Assembly (NCBI RefSeq): GCF_040954645.1
Contig: NC_092809.1
Span: forward strand, 131,615,914-131,679,913
DNA from: Diabrotica undecimpunctata
Lineage: Eukaryota > Arthropoda > Insecta > Coleoptera > Chrysomelidae
Direction of reading: 5' to 3'
DNA length: 64,000 nt
Part shown: one piece after another, positions 54,961-64,000 of the stretch
How the letters are laid out: every line of letters starts with the position of its first letter
Numbering within the stretch: position 1 is the first letter of the stretch
Translations under genes and position numbers: made by a program
Notes under the pieces: model-generated
Seen by the model: only the letters and a program-made list of their open reading frames with translations
Told to the model about the DNA's origin: nothing
The model's database searches: none

Positions 54961-55755
54961 ACGGAAAGATGACTGATTACAATAGAGAGGTACCTTGTAA
55001 CGATTAAAACGTTACATTTTTGTTCTTATTAATTTCAAAGTACTTTCTATTCTTTTCTGCTCGTACTATTTGATTCCCGTTGATAATAACTTCTTTTTCC
55101 TTTGTTTTTATTCCTATATTTCATTTCAATATTTTCCTACTACAAATAAATCCACCGATTAATTTCTTAAGTCCCCTCGTAGTTGTACCTGCGCTTACTT
55201 TACTTACATACAAGAAACAGAAACCCCACTACTAAATAATTTACTTGTATGAATCCGATTCGATTTACTTCCAGTTAAAATAAACCAGCAACCAACAAGG
55301 TACTCAATAAAAATAAATCTTCGTGGTCAGAAACGTCCAACAGTCTGGGTAAGTTTAATACTTTGTTCTTTTTACAACGACAACATATTTTTATACATTA
55401 ATCAAGAACATGAGCACTGTTATTTTTTCTTATAATTTTGTGTACGCTAGTACTTAAAAACCGCTTAGAATTTTTATTATTACATATTTCCTTTTTACCT
55501 ATACTTGCTGTAATAATAATAATTCAATATAAATCTCACTAGCATGAATCATACAACTTTGCTTTTTCGTTTTCCATTTAATAATTAATTAATCTATTAA
55601 TTGCAATTCCTAATTCGTGAGTTTTGGCAACATCAGAGAATTCTGAATCGGTATGCAGGTCTTAGAGAGAAGAGCTTTCCGCTTGCCAGAATTCTTCTGT
55701 TGTTGGACAAAACTCGTGTCATGACAAATTTTATATCGGCTTTTGTTTTTCCAGC
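54961..55755. other. AT-rich stretch, nothing recognised
   Basis: No supportable feature. Confidence 0.45.
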
Positions 55756-55855
55756 CACCTGGTTTAGATTTGAGAAAATGCACCTGGTTTAGATTTGAGA
55801 AAATGCACCTGGTTTAGATTTGAGAAAATACACGTGGTTTTTGGTTTAAGAAAAT
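55756..55855. repeat. 25-bp tandem repeat, four units
   Basis: CACCTGGTTTAGATTTGAGA plus AAATG, units at 55756, 55781, 55806 and a diverged fourth at 55831. Confidence 0.92.
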
Positions 55856-56789
55856 AGAGGCATGGTTTTGATGCAGATAATTTATGGATCGAGTTGAGAA
55901 GAGAGCAACAGCAGGATCTCTTATGGAAGTTAAGCTAAGTTTCTTTCTTTCTTTGAATTTGTGTATAGATTCTTAATTCTCTGTTATCAAAACCTCAATT
56001 TTTTAATTATTATTAAATTCTAATTTGTTATTTTATTAATTTATCAATTAATAAAGAGATGTGTTTGCAAAACCTATTTTATTAATAATTCCCGATTTCT
56101 CCAAAATTAATTAGTTTATGACGAACAACACCCCTGAGGAGAGGTTTTAATGTGCAATGGATGAGCTAGATGTTACAATCTCTATCGGAACAAAAAAAAG
56201 TCCTTCAAAAACTGTTTAAAAAAATGGGGGTATGTCATAAAACATTCATATCCACGAAACATTGTCAAATACCATAGATCCATTGTTGATGATAAATATT
56301 TGTTTCTATTCGTTTTCTTCAGCTTAAGTACAACCCTTGTTATAATTCCTTCTTAATAAGAATAAGACGTAAACCTTTACGGTTCTATAAACATCCTGTG
56401 CGAACTTTCAATAAGCTTAATGCATATCAATAAATACTTTATCACATTATGAAATTATACCGTTAGCAGTTACTGCTTATGTATCAGTATTGTAAATTTA
56501 ATTGCTGTGGTAATGAGACAGCGGTACTTTCATTTTTTTTTTCTTAGTGTATACACATATCGTTAATTCCTAAACGGTGCCATTTGAATTATGATACACT
56601 CTGTTAATTAATTCTGATACAAAAATATTAATTATTACAATTTTAACAATTTTACGATTTATTATGTGTCCTGCATACACATTGGCGTATCTATAGAGAA
56701 TTTGGTTATCCCGTAGATAAATTTATATTACGTTCTACAAATATCGTCGTACAAAAATATCGTTGTCTTCGCCTGTCTTAGTTATCTGA
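55856..56789. other. AT-rich stretch, nothing recognised
   Basis: No supportable feature. Confidence 0.45.
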
Positions 56790-56960
56790 TCATTTTGTGA
56801 CGGTGAGAAAAGTGTTTGACTCAAGAGAACCAATGGGACGACGTACTAGAGGTACAGAGGTAGACTGAAACTTGGGTACCTGGACAACTTGGACTTAAAA
56901 TCAATCGAAGTTAAACGATGAAGAAGAGTTGCTAGATATAGGACGGAAGAGGAAATGTCT
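56790..56960 (+). pseudogene. LINE C-terminal scrap (possible)
   Basis: One frame reads LGYLDNLDLKSIEVKR and RRVARYRTEEEMSNN, similar to 'W-L-D-x-x-x-x-D-L-x-x-x-x-V-x-x-W-R-x-x-A-x-D-R' LINE ends, preceded by a KVFD and GRRTRG piece in another frame. Confidence 0.4.
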
Positions 56961-57025
56961 AATAATGTGGTAATGATGATAATGATGAATTTCATCTTTA
57001 ACTCTGTTTCAGATAACTAGCGTCA

Positions 57026-57450
57026 ATGTCAATACTTATCCAAAACCCAAAGTTTGACCATTGTTCAACAACGGTAGATGGAGAAGGGTATAATCCTGAC
57101 AATATTTATGTCAGGAAGACAGTTTGCACAACACAACAACAGGTAACCAAAGTGGTGGATGAACTTATTCCAAGAAAGCAGCACATCGTAATCATGGCTG
57201 CAGTTAGAGACATTTCTCTCCCGAGAAAGGTACTTTCCAACGCAGTTATAATTTCGAAAAGAATTTTGTACATTGTCGATAGTGACACGGAGGCATATAC
57301 CTCGAAGCCACCGCATTCAGTTCGTTTTAAAACTAACCGGCTTAACCGTGAAGGAATAGCAGGCTAAGTACAGCGTAGATCCACTCTGATGATATCAGTC
57401 AGACTAGCTACATACCTTATAAAATTCCTGAAAGGTCAGAATAGGAAAAT
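57026..57450 (+). pseudogene. LINE 5' leader fragment (possible)
   Basis: A 113-codon frame ends VRFKTNRLNREGIAG followed by VQRRSTL and VRLAT, resembling the leader of an insect LINE ORF ('R-x-R-T-x-R-L-N-R-E-G-I-A-G-x-V-Q-R-R-T ... V-R-L-A-T-W-N'). The upstream part (MSILIQNPKFDHCSTTVDGE) is unrecognised. Confidence 0.35.
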
Positions 57451-57939
57451 TTACCAAACTATTGAATTATCTCGATATAAAACATAATCGCAGACGGGCG
57501 GTGGAAGGTTAATAAACACCTTAATAACGACCCTACTGCACCACGTCTAAACCTCTCAAACGTGATTGCAGGTCAAATAGCTAGCCAGCTATTATTAAGT
57601 ACTAAGTAGTAAGACTATGAGCAGGAAAACAAAAGAGATTGTAACAAGAGTAAAAAATTTCCCATCCAGAATGTTCACCTTTGGAGAATTGTAAACAGCT
57701 ATCCAACAAATGACAGAAAAAAAATTGTTTGGTCCAGTTGATATCAGGACAGAACAGATAAATTTTTTTGGAAATATTACCAACCAATTGCAGAAAGTTG
57801 CACTTGCAGTTCAAAGTAAAATTGTGTTGAAAGCTTCAACCTTTCGAAACTTCGGGGGAAAATTTATGCAGTCGTATTCCTGAAAGCATGAAAGGCATCT
57901 CGAAGCGTGGATAATAAAACAGTCTGAAATAAAAAAATT

Positions 57940-58300
57940 AAACTTATTTGAGATGTGATGTTACAGGAGAATTCATAGAATAACGTGGACTGAAAAAGTA
58001 ATTAATATAGAGGTGTTACAAAGAATGAAGAAAGAATGTGAAGTAATAAAAACTGTTAAAATTAGAAATATATAATATCTGGGTCACATAATGAGGGGCG
58101 AGAAGTACGTATTACTTAAGTTAATTATGCAAGGGAAGATACAAGGGAAGAGAAACCCACGACGACGTAAAATATCCTGGCTAAGAAATTTGAGAGAGTG
58201 GTTCGGTTGCAGCTCATTAAAATTATTCAGAAGCCCGGCCAATAAAATTAAAATAGCGATGATGATTTCCAACCTCCGATAGGAGAAAGAACCTGAAGAA
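57940..58300 (+). pseudogene. LINE C-terminal fragment with (GAA)n tail
   Basis: Reads RITWTEKVINIEVLQRMKKE, IRNIQYLGHIMRGEKYVLLK, LIMQGKIQGKRNPRRRKISW, LRNLREWFGCSSLKLFRSPA and NKIKIAMMISNLR, then a stop and GAAGAAGAA. It is the same end-domain as 34440-36030 and 51120-51600. One frame break near 58070. Confidence 0.85.
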
Positions 58301-58393
58301 GAATTTCTGAAAGTGAGGAAATCATCAAGAGTCAGAAAAGCTTCGCTCAGTCTTGATACTACACCACATAATTATTAGAAATAATGGTCCTGA

Positions 58394-58780
58394 GGAGACT
58401 TTCCTATATTTTTTACGAAAACATTTTTCCGGAACAATTTTAGGTTTAAATCAGAAAAGTCTTGCGGCAGTCGGATTTTGAACATTACGCAGTATATCGA
58501 GAATGGATTTGAGAAACGAATGGTTACTGAACATTCTATACAAGGAGAACCATTGCAAACCATTTGTCAATACATACCACCTCACTACAGACTTACAAGC
58601 ATAATCAGGGGTATGTTGCAAAACAGAAGATTCTACGTATCATCTTTACCATATAATATTTACCACAAGGTCCATTCAATATGCCAACTAAATGGAGATA
58701 TTTATTCGTATGACGAATATTTGAAATTATTCGAAAATTGTCAAGCTGACAGACAAGCTATGAGCTATAAGCGTATCTAG
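58394..58780 (+). CDS. Unrecognised ORF with protein-like composition
   Basis: The frame is open from 58394 to the TAG ending at 58780, about 128 codons without an obvious start ATG near its beginning (first Met codons are internal). It includes NGFEKRMVTEHSIQGEPLQT, ICQYIPPHYRLTSIIRGMLQ, NRRFYVSSLPYNIYHKVHSI and CQLNGDIYSYDEYLKLFENC. Residue use (His, Cys, Pro, Tyr, Arg) is unlike random AT-rich DNA. I do not recognise it. It could be a piece of an unlisted mobile element, a retrocopy or an exon. A possible acceptor, CTTGCGGCAG, ends at 58470. Confidence 0.35.
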   Translation, partial: GDFPIFFTKTFFRNNFRFKSEKSCGSRILNITQYIENGFEKRMVTEHSIQGEPLQTICQYIPPHYRLTSIIRGMLQNRRFYVSSLPYNIYHKVHSICQLNGDIYSYDEYLKLFENCQADRQAMSYKRI

Positions 58781-59049
58781 AATATTTTATTTATAAACAT
58801 TAGCCGTAGCACTTGGTGTATGCACTATATCATACATTAGATGATGATATAGTGTTATCACAGAAAAAGAAAGGCAGCTGAAATAGAGAAAAAGAAGCAG
58901 ATAGCAAAGTGGCCCTCTTCAAATCAAAATCTTCATTCACAGCATTATTCAAAGAACTACACAACTACACCCTTAACGAAACATCTTAGACTACACTGCA
59001 CTATAAAAAGAGAGTGTACTAGACAACAGACAACAGGATATTAATTCAG
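58781..59049. other. Short stretch, nothing recognised
   Basis: No supportable feature. Confidence 0.45.
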
Positions 59050-59560
59050 ATGCACTTGGAGTTAATGTACAATTGGAGGCCTTTTAACAGACTGAAGTTG
59101 GGGATATTACACTGCAAGGGTAAGAGAGTAGAGTGAGTGAACCATTCTTTGAACAACTGCAAGTCCTGAATTATCTACAGCATATGGACCAATAGGTTGT
59201 TTGCCAGTATTGCTTGCCAGTTATGCCAGTTTTAAATTGGTAGTATAATATGTCTTCGAATCTACTAAAGCGTATATTTTTAGTCTGTACTCATTGGGTT
59301 TACTCGAAATATATTGGCGGAAACTGCACCTTCCGCGGAAAGCTTCAAATTTCTCATAGATCGTAACGTTTTTATACGGAGTGTAAGCTGATTTGCAGTT
59401 AGCAACAAGACAGTGGAAGCAAGAACTGGAAACGAGCCTTTGACATTTTTAGACGGAGTTGCTCTACACCTATCCCGTTGTTATTCCACATTTCATCAAC
59501 GTGTAGGTAATGTGATACACTAAACAAAGTCGAGATATCGTCAAGGAATACAGAGCGGAG
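59050..59560 (-). pseudogene. piggyBac-like transposase fragment
   Basis: Minus-strand pieces: DEMWNNNGIGVEQLRLKMSK, ARFQFLL, then KNVTIYEKFEAFRGRCSFRQ ('V-x-I-D-E-x-L-x-x-F-R-G-R-C-x-F', first catalytic Asp lost), YISSKPNEYRLKIYALVDSK and TYYTTNL, then GKQPIGPYAVDNSGLAVVQR. The order is that of piggyBac-type transposases. It is a different sequence from the plus-strand fragment at 36540. Confidence 0.78.
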
Positions 59561-60850
59561 CGGATAGGTTTTGGTGGGGAAAATTGAAATAAATTTGAAC
59601 TGTCTATTACGGTAAATGGAAATTTTTTGTTACTTCTATGCCTATATCTTTAAGTGCAAATGTAGTTATTCACTTAGTGTACGCAAATTTAACATTTCTT
59701 CTCCTTGATATCTCAGACTCTTAGTTTACATTTTCCATTACGGGCTTTCTCTGCCTTTGTGTGCAGATATCTTTCTAGTAAATTCCCTTTACATATTGTT
59801 ATTTATATTGTTATTTAAATGTTTTTTTCTTCTTTCTTTTTGGTAAATCCATTTTCATTTAAATTATTTCTTTCCACCATTGATGCATTTCCTATTTATT
59901 CCTAGCAATTAGTATCGCATTATTTATATATTATATGTAATTAATAATTATTGTGTTAATATGACTTTTTTGTTCTTCTTCTTGTTCTAAGATGACCATC
60001 TATGTATTTATGAATCTAAAAAAAATTATTTGCCGTCTGTGTTCGTTTTGTTTGTATTTTTTAATACATATCTTTTAAGCATTTGTCAGTTTTTAAAAGC
60101 AATAATCCTTTATTCAATTAGAATTTTTTAAACCCTATTAGACATGTCTATGCTTCGAAATAGTCTTATCTTGAATTTTATTGGTATGTCCAACTTAATG
60201 TGAATACTCTGTTACAACTTTCTACTGAAGAGTAGTAGGCACATCTGATTTACAACTCTCAGTAACGAATCGTCCTTGATTCTGAAGACTTACAGGAAAC
60301 TTACGTGACACCACAAAGATTTGTAGTATCTATAAAATATTTTATTGGTTACTAAATTTTCTAAAAATGGTTAAGACGATTAGGTTTGTGAACAAGTTGG
60401 AATGAAATTTTTAGTTTTGAGAGATAATTTTGAAATGATTTTAATTATGATTTATGTAGGAATATATTCAGGTACGCTAGGAAAACAACACAACGAAGAA
60501 GTGTCGAGAAGTACGAACATAAATATCACATTTTACATAATAATCTTGCATAACTTTAAGAATTTGAGATAATTTTCAAAATTTCTTTCAACTAGCATTT
60601 ACAATTTTGTGATACATCAGTTGCAGAAGTAAATTGTGTGTAGTTAGATAAAAAAAGATGTTGTGGCACACATGGAATCAAACATCAAACAATTTATTGA
60701 CGTAATGGTAAAATTGCAGTGACATTTCTTTGTCTATTTGAGTATGTTGTATATTCGTAATAGCAACATTGATGACTCGGGGCTAATTTGAGCTAGAATG
60801 TCTTTATTTGGAGATATTTTAGACTAGTTTTGTCTTGTGGAGCTCCGTAT
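59561..60850. other. AT-rich stretch, nothing recognised
   Basis: No coding, RNA or terminal-repeat signal I could support. Confidence 0.45.
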
Positions 60851-60854
60851 TGCT

Positions 60855-61450
60855 ACCATTTTTTTCTTAACTTCCTTTTTTCTACTATGAGTTCTCTGAT
60901 TTCTTTTGGATAGTTGTTCCCTTTTATTCTAGAAGTTATTGTGGGTGTATTTTCCCAAGCTACCTGTTCGATATTTTTTATAAAAACTTCTAATTCGTCA
61001 TTAAGTTTCCTCGTGTTTCTCAATGGCACAGCAAGATTAATTTTGTGTTCTAGGTTTATTTTGAAGCTCTCCCAGTCAGTTCTTTTATTAGTCAATATTG
61101 GATTGAACTCTTTTTTGATCACTGTATCACTCATAGTTAAAATTATCGGTAAGTGATCAGAGTTCATGTTCGAGCCGTCATTGATATCCAGATAGTTAGA
61201 TGATATATTTTTGTAAATAAAGAAATCTATCAGGTCTGGAATTTTGAGACACACAGAATGATCAGAATTTGAAGTTCCATGGCAAAAAATCCACGCTCAT
61301 ATTGCGTTTGGCATTCCTTTCCTCAGGTAGCTGTAGCTTTCTCCGTGGTTATTGTTAGTTATTGCCCTGGAAACCATCAGGATCTTCTAATTCTAATGCC
61401 AAAAATCGTATTGCTCCTGTAATGATCCTTTCCCAAGTTAACATGCTGCT
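60855..61450 (-). pseudogene. LINE endonuclease C-terminal fragment
   Basis: From 5' to 3': LTWERIITGAIRFLALELED, then frame 61254-60853 with KIPDLIDFFIYKNISSNYLD, NSDHLPIILTMSDTVIKK (catalytic 'S-D-H-x-P-I' motif of apurinic-type endonucleases), WESFKINLEHKINLAVPLRN and PKEIRELIVEKRKLRKKW. This is the endonuclease end and the linker of a jockey-like LINE; the RT is absent. The 133-codon frame is intact. Confidence 0.82.
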
Positions 61451-61515
61451 TTTCTAACTTGGCTGCACCGTACTGAAGATGACCAACAGTCAGAAATACG
61501 TATGTACGGTTGCCT
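61451..61515 (+). ncRNA. Candidate hammerhead ribozyme motif
   Basis: The order is helix I strand (GGC..ACCGTA), core CTGAAGA, stem II TGAC-CAACA-GTCA (perfect 4-bp stem), core GAA, self-complementary ATACGTAT as a loopless helix III, G, then the helix I partner TACGGT..GCC. All fixed core bases of CUGAnGA and GAAA are present. The base at the cleavage position reads G where hammerheads need A, C or U, so cleavage is doubtful. It lies about 130 bp upstream of a Penelope-like element, a class known to carry hammerheads. Confidence 0.45.
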
Positions 61516-61547
61516 TCCATCGATACCTATTTTGTTTTTTGTTTTCC

Positions 61548-61552
<5 letters not shown>

Positions 61553-61603
<51 letters not shown>
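61553..61603. repeat. (TA)n microsatellite
   Basis: About 25 TA units between the hammerhead-like motif and the Penelope-like inverted repeat. Confidence 0.95.
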
Positions 61604-61608
<5 letters not shown>

Positions 61609-61646
61609 AGAATAAGAAAAAAGTACTTGTGACTCGTTTGGAAAAA

Positions 61647-63575
61647 ATATATAACTGTTTTGGATGGGTTGAGTCAATAAAAGGGCTACTGGTTAACTAT
61701 TGTTTTATATCTCGAGCTTTCAATTGTGTTTACAATTATTATCAAGAGCTGCTAAAAAAGACAAAATATCTTACAAGTTTGAACTAGAAAGAAAAAACAA
61801 TTTTTGTTAACTTACCAAATAAAAATTAGTTTAGTAAATAAAAATTGCTGCTAATACATCTTAAAAATAATTAATATAAAAATGTCCTAATCTAATGAAC
61901 GCTTCTTAACTTTGACATCTTTTGTTTTTGATTCTAATATTTTTATATTTAATGGTGTCTTTTATAAACAAATTTTTGGTAGTCCTATGAGATCTAGTCT
62001 TTCACCCATTCTAAGTAGCTATGTCATGGATGATGTTATCAGTGATTGTATCAGCAATTGCACTTTTTTCATTCCTTTTATTAAAAGATATGTAGATGAT
62101 TTAGTTTTGGCACTTCCTAAACACAAAATTCATGAAACAGTCAATATTTTCAACAGTCATAATCAACATATACAATTTACAGTTGAGGAAGAGGTAGATA
62201 ATTCTCTACCATTCCTTGACATGAGAATTGTAAGAAATACAGACAATATGTTGAAAACCAGATGGTTCATAAAACCCATATGTAGTAATAGATTTATAAG
62301 CTATTACTCTCATCATCCAAATAAGATGAAAATGAACCTTTTTAAGGATTGAATGAATAACAGGATTAAAAGAACGTGTTTTAAAACTTTCTCATCCAGA
62401 TTATCTACAAGAAGATCTTCAATTGTTAAAAAATATTCTAATTGAAAACTCTTATTCTCCAAATATGCTACATAGGATGCTTTTTTCTAATATTGGTAAT
62501 ATAAATAACTTAACACCATTTTTTGTTAAATCTCAAAACATTGTATCTAACAATCAGAACATCATTCACTACCTTTTATACCATCATTAACACCTAAATT
62601 AATACAAACACTAAAGGTTATTGACAATATAAAAATAGCAACAAAGAACATCAAAACTATTTCATCTTTATATTCCAAAACTAAATATCCTATAGACAAA
62701 TTTGAAAAAACGAATTTAGTATACAGCATTAGTTGTACTCAGTGTGAGGCTGAATATGTTGGTGAGACCGGAAGAAATCATTCAAATCGTGTTATATCTG
62801 ACAAAAGTGATTGCAGAATTAAAAAACCATCTTGTGCTTTGGCAGAGCATGTAATCGATAAAGGCCATATTATGGATTTTGATAACATTAAAATTTTATG
62901 TAGTGAAAGTAATAAATTCAAAAGGACTTTTTTGGAAATGGTTTGTATTAGCAAAAGTGATAATAATTTAAACAAAAGATCAGAAATTCAAAATCTAAGC
63001 AAAATTTATAATTATATTCTTTCTTTATAATTTATATATAAAACTTGTAAAATGTCACATTTTGATTTAATTTTCCATATATCTGTTACATTTTTTCAGA
63101 CATCTGTCAATGGTGAATAAATCTTCTTTTTTTACTAAACAAAAAAGAATTTTTAAACAAAATTTTATTTTTGGCAATATAATTGTCAAAAATAAAAATT
63201 TTAAGTTGGCATTTATGACATTGAGGCTTATTTGTAATTGGTTGCTATTTTAACTTATTTATAAATTCAATTGTTTTTGTATTAAAAAAATGTTTTCAAA
63301 ATTATACTAAAAATTTCAGAGAAGCATTCATTAGATTAGGACATTTTTATATTAATTATTTTTAAGATGTATTAGCAGCAATTTTTATTTACTAAACTAA
63401 TTTTTATTTGGTAAGTTAACAAAAATTGTTTTTTCTTTCTAGTTCAAACTTGTAAGATATTTTGTCTTTTTTCTCTTGATAATAATTGTGAAGACAATTG
63501 AAAGCTCGATATAAAAAAAATAGTTAACCAACAGCCCTTTTATTGACTCCAACCCATCCAAAACAGTTATATATA
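61647..63575 (+). mobile_element. Penelope-like element bounded by long inverted repeats
   Basis: The segments 61647-61906 and 63320-63575 are inverted copies of about 258 bp (for example CTGTTTTGGATGGGTTG at the outer edge and GTCCTAATCTAATGAA at the inner edge on both). They enclose a truncated reverse transcriptase and a GIY-YIG-type endonuclease region, the pair that defines Penelope-like retroelements. Inverted terminal copies are a known arrangement of these elements. Inside each repeat, read outward, is TTGATAATAATTGT, a loop, ACAATTGAAAGCTCGA, which looks like a decayed hammerhead core. Confidence 0.82.
61912..63030 (+). pseudogene. Penelope-like RT and GIY-YIG endonuclease, 5' truncated
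   Basis: The first frame (61912-62352) reads NIFIFNGVFYKQIFGSPMRS, SLSPILSSYVMDDV, KRYVDDLVLALPKHKIHETV (catalytic YVDD at 62089-62100) and EVDNSLPFLDMRIVRNTDNM, then SHHPNKMKM. A stop and frameshift follow, then a decayed thumb (about 62353-62600). The last part reads NLVYSISCTQCEAEYVGETG, RNHSNRV, ALAEHVIDKGH and DFDNIKILCSESNKFKRTFL, the Penelope GIY-YIG endonuclease with its Cys pair and 'H-x-x-x-x-G-H-x-x-D-F' block. The N-terminal half of the RT is missing, so it is dead. Confidence 0.85.
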
Positions 63576-64000
63576 TTTATATCACATTTCACGAATTAAA
63601 ACTTTAAAAATAAAACAAGTAATAGTAAAAAAAAGCAAAAAGTGAGGTCTAACTTCTTCAGTTTATCAGTTGTTAAACTGTTACAAAAGAAATGTACAGG
63701 CCAATCCTTCCAAAACACTCATACCCAATAAATTCTTGGTGAATCACAAAGTTGGGCATTTCTTATACTTTGTGACAAACCGTAAAATAAAAAGGAGGTT
63801 GTTAAAAGTCAATTAGTAAGTAAAAATTTCCACCTTATCTACCGCCCACCGAATCAATGTTTACTAGTAACTTCGCATTGTAGAACCAAAATGAATAAAA
63901 AAACCTTTTAATTATTTAATAATTTAACACTTTAACTGGCAGTATAGGTATGTTGTTTTTTATCTCATCATTTGGAAAATAATTAAACTTTTTCATCAAG
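63576..64000. other. Right edge, nothing recognised
   Basis: AT-rich, no supportable feature. Confidence 0.5.

Noticed and set aside
1..64000. CRISPR array, tRNA or rRNA genes
   Set aside because: No regularly spaced direct repeats of the right size and no recognisable tRNA or rRNA sequence were seen by eye.

Overview
This window looks like an AT-rich stretch of an insect nuclear genome, most likely a beetle; that assignment is inferred from the mix of mobile elements and is not proven. It shows canonical GT-AG introns, very long introns, no operons, and repeat remnants from almost every eukaryotic transposon class. Two host genes can be supported. On the + strand, the last five coding exons of an NAD kinase (NADK) lie at 2478-2775, 6025-6189, 11901-12103, 14055-14137 and 20237-20450, with the 5' part of the gene off the left edge. 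On the - strand, the C-terminal exons of a protein with a split pleckstrin-homology (PH) domain lie at 50784-50989 and 32607-33221, with a possible further exon at 53725-53808. The two genes converge and are separated by about 12 kb of repeats.

Nearly everything else is transposon debris. Positions 1-20 kb hold the NADK introns, filled with LINE fragments on both strands, a decayed Tc1-like element (909-2417) and an apparently intact Tc1 element (18786-20189, 336-aa transposase with complete DD34E triad and ~100-bp inverted repeats). Positions 20.5-32.5 kb are intergenic: truncated LINEs, TA microsatellites and a transposase tail. Positions 33-51 kb form the 17.5-kb last intron of the PH gene. 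It carries a LINE (38.5-42.8 kb) split by a Crypton-like tyrosine-recombinase element (about 39.8-41.26 kb), piggyBac and other DDE pseudogenes, and an R2/R4-type LINE with a restriction-like endonuclease region (45.4-48.06 kb). Positions 51-64 kb carry a compact PIF/Harbinger derivative (51778-52585) with two convergent truncated ORFs, more DDE and piggyBac relics, and a Penelope-like element (61647-63575) bounded by ~258-bp inverted repeats.

The most interesting observations are: the Crypton-like element, with its own 57-bp intron and a GC-rich palindromic 3' terminus shared with a second remnant at 16.6-17 kb; the Penelope-like element with nearby hammerhead-ribozyme-like sequence; the intact Tc1 copy; the Harbinger derivative; and the (GAA)n 3' tails shared by many LINE copies. 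No rRNA, tRNA or CRISPR array was recognised. LINE clade names are approximate because no phylogeny could be run.
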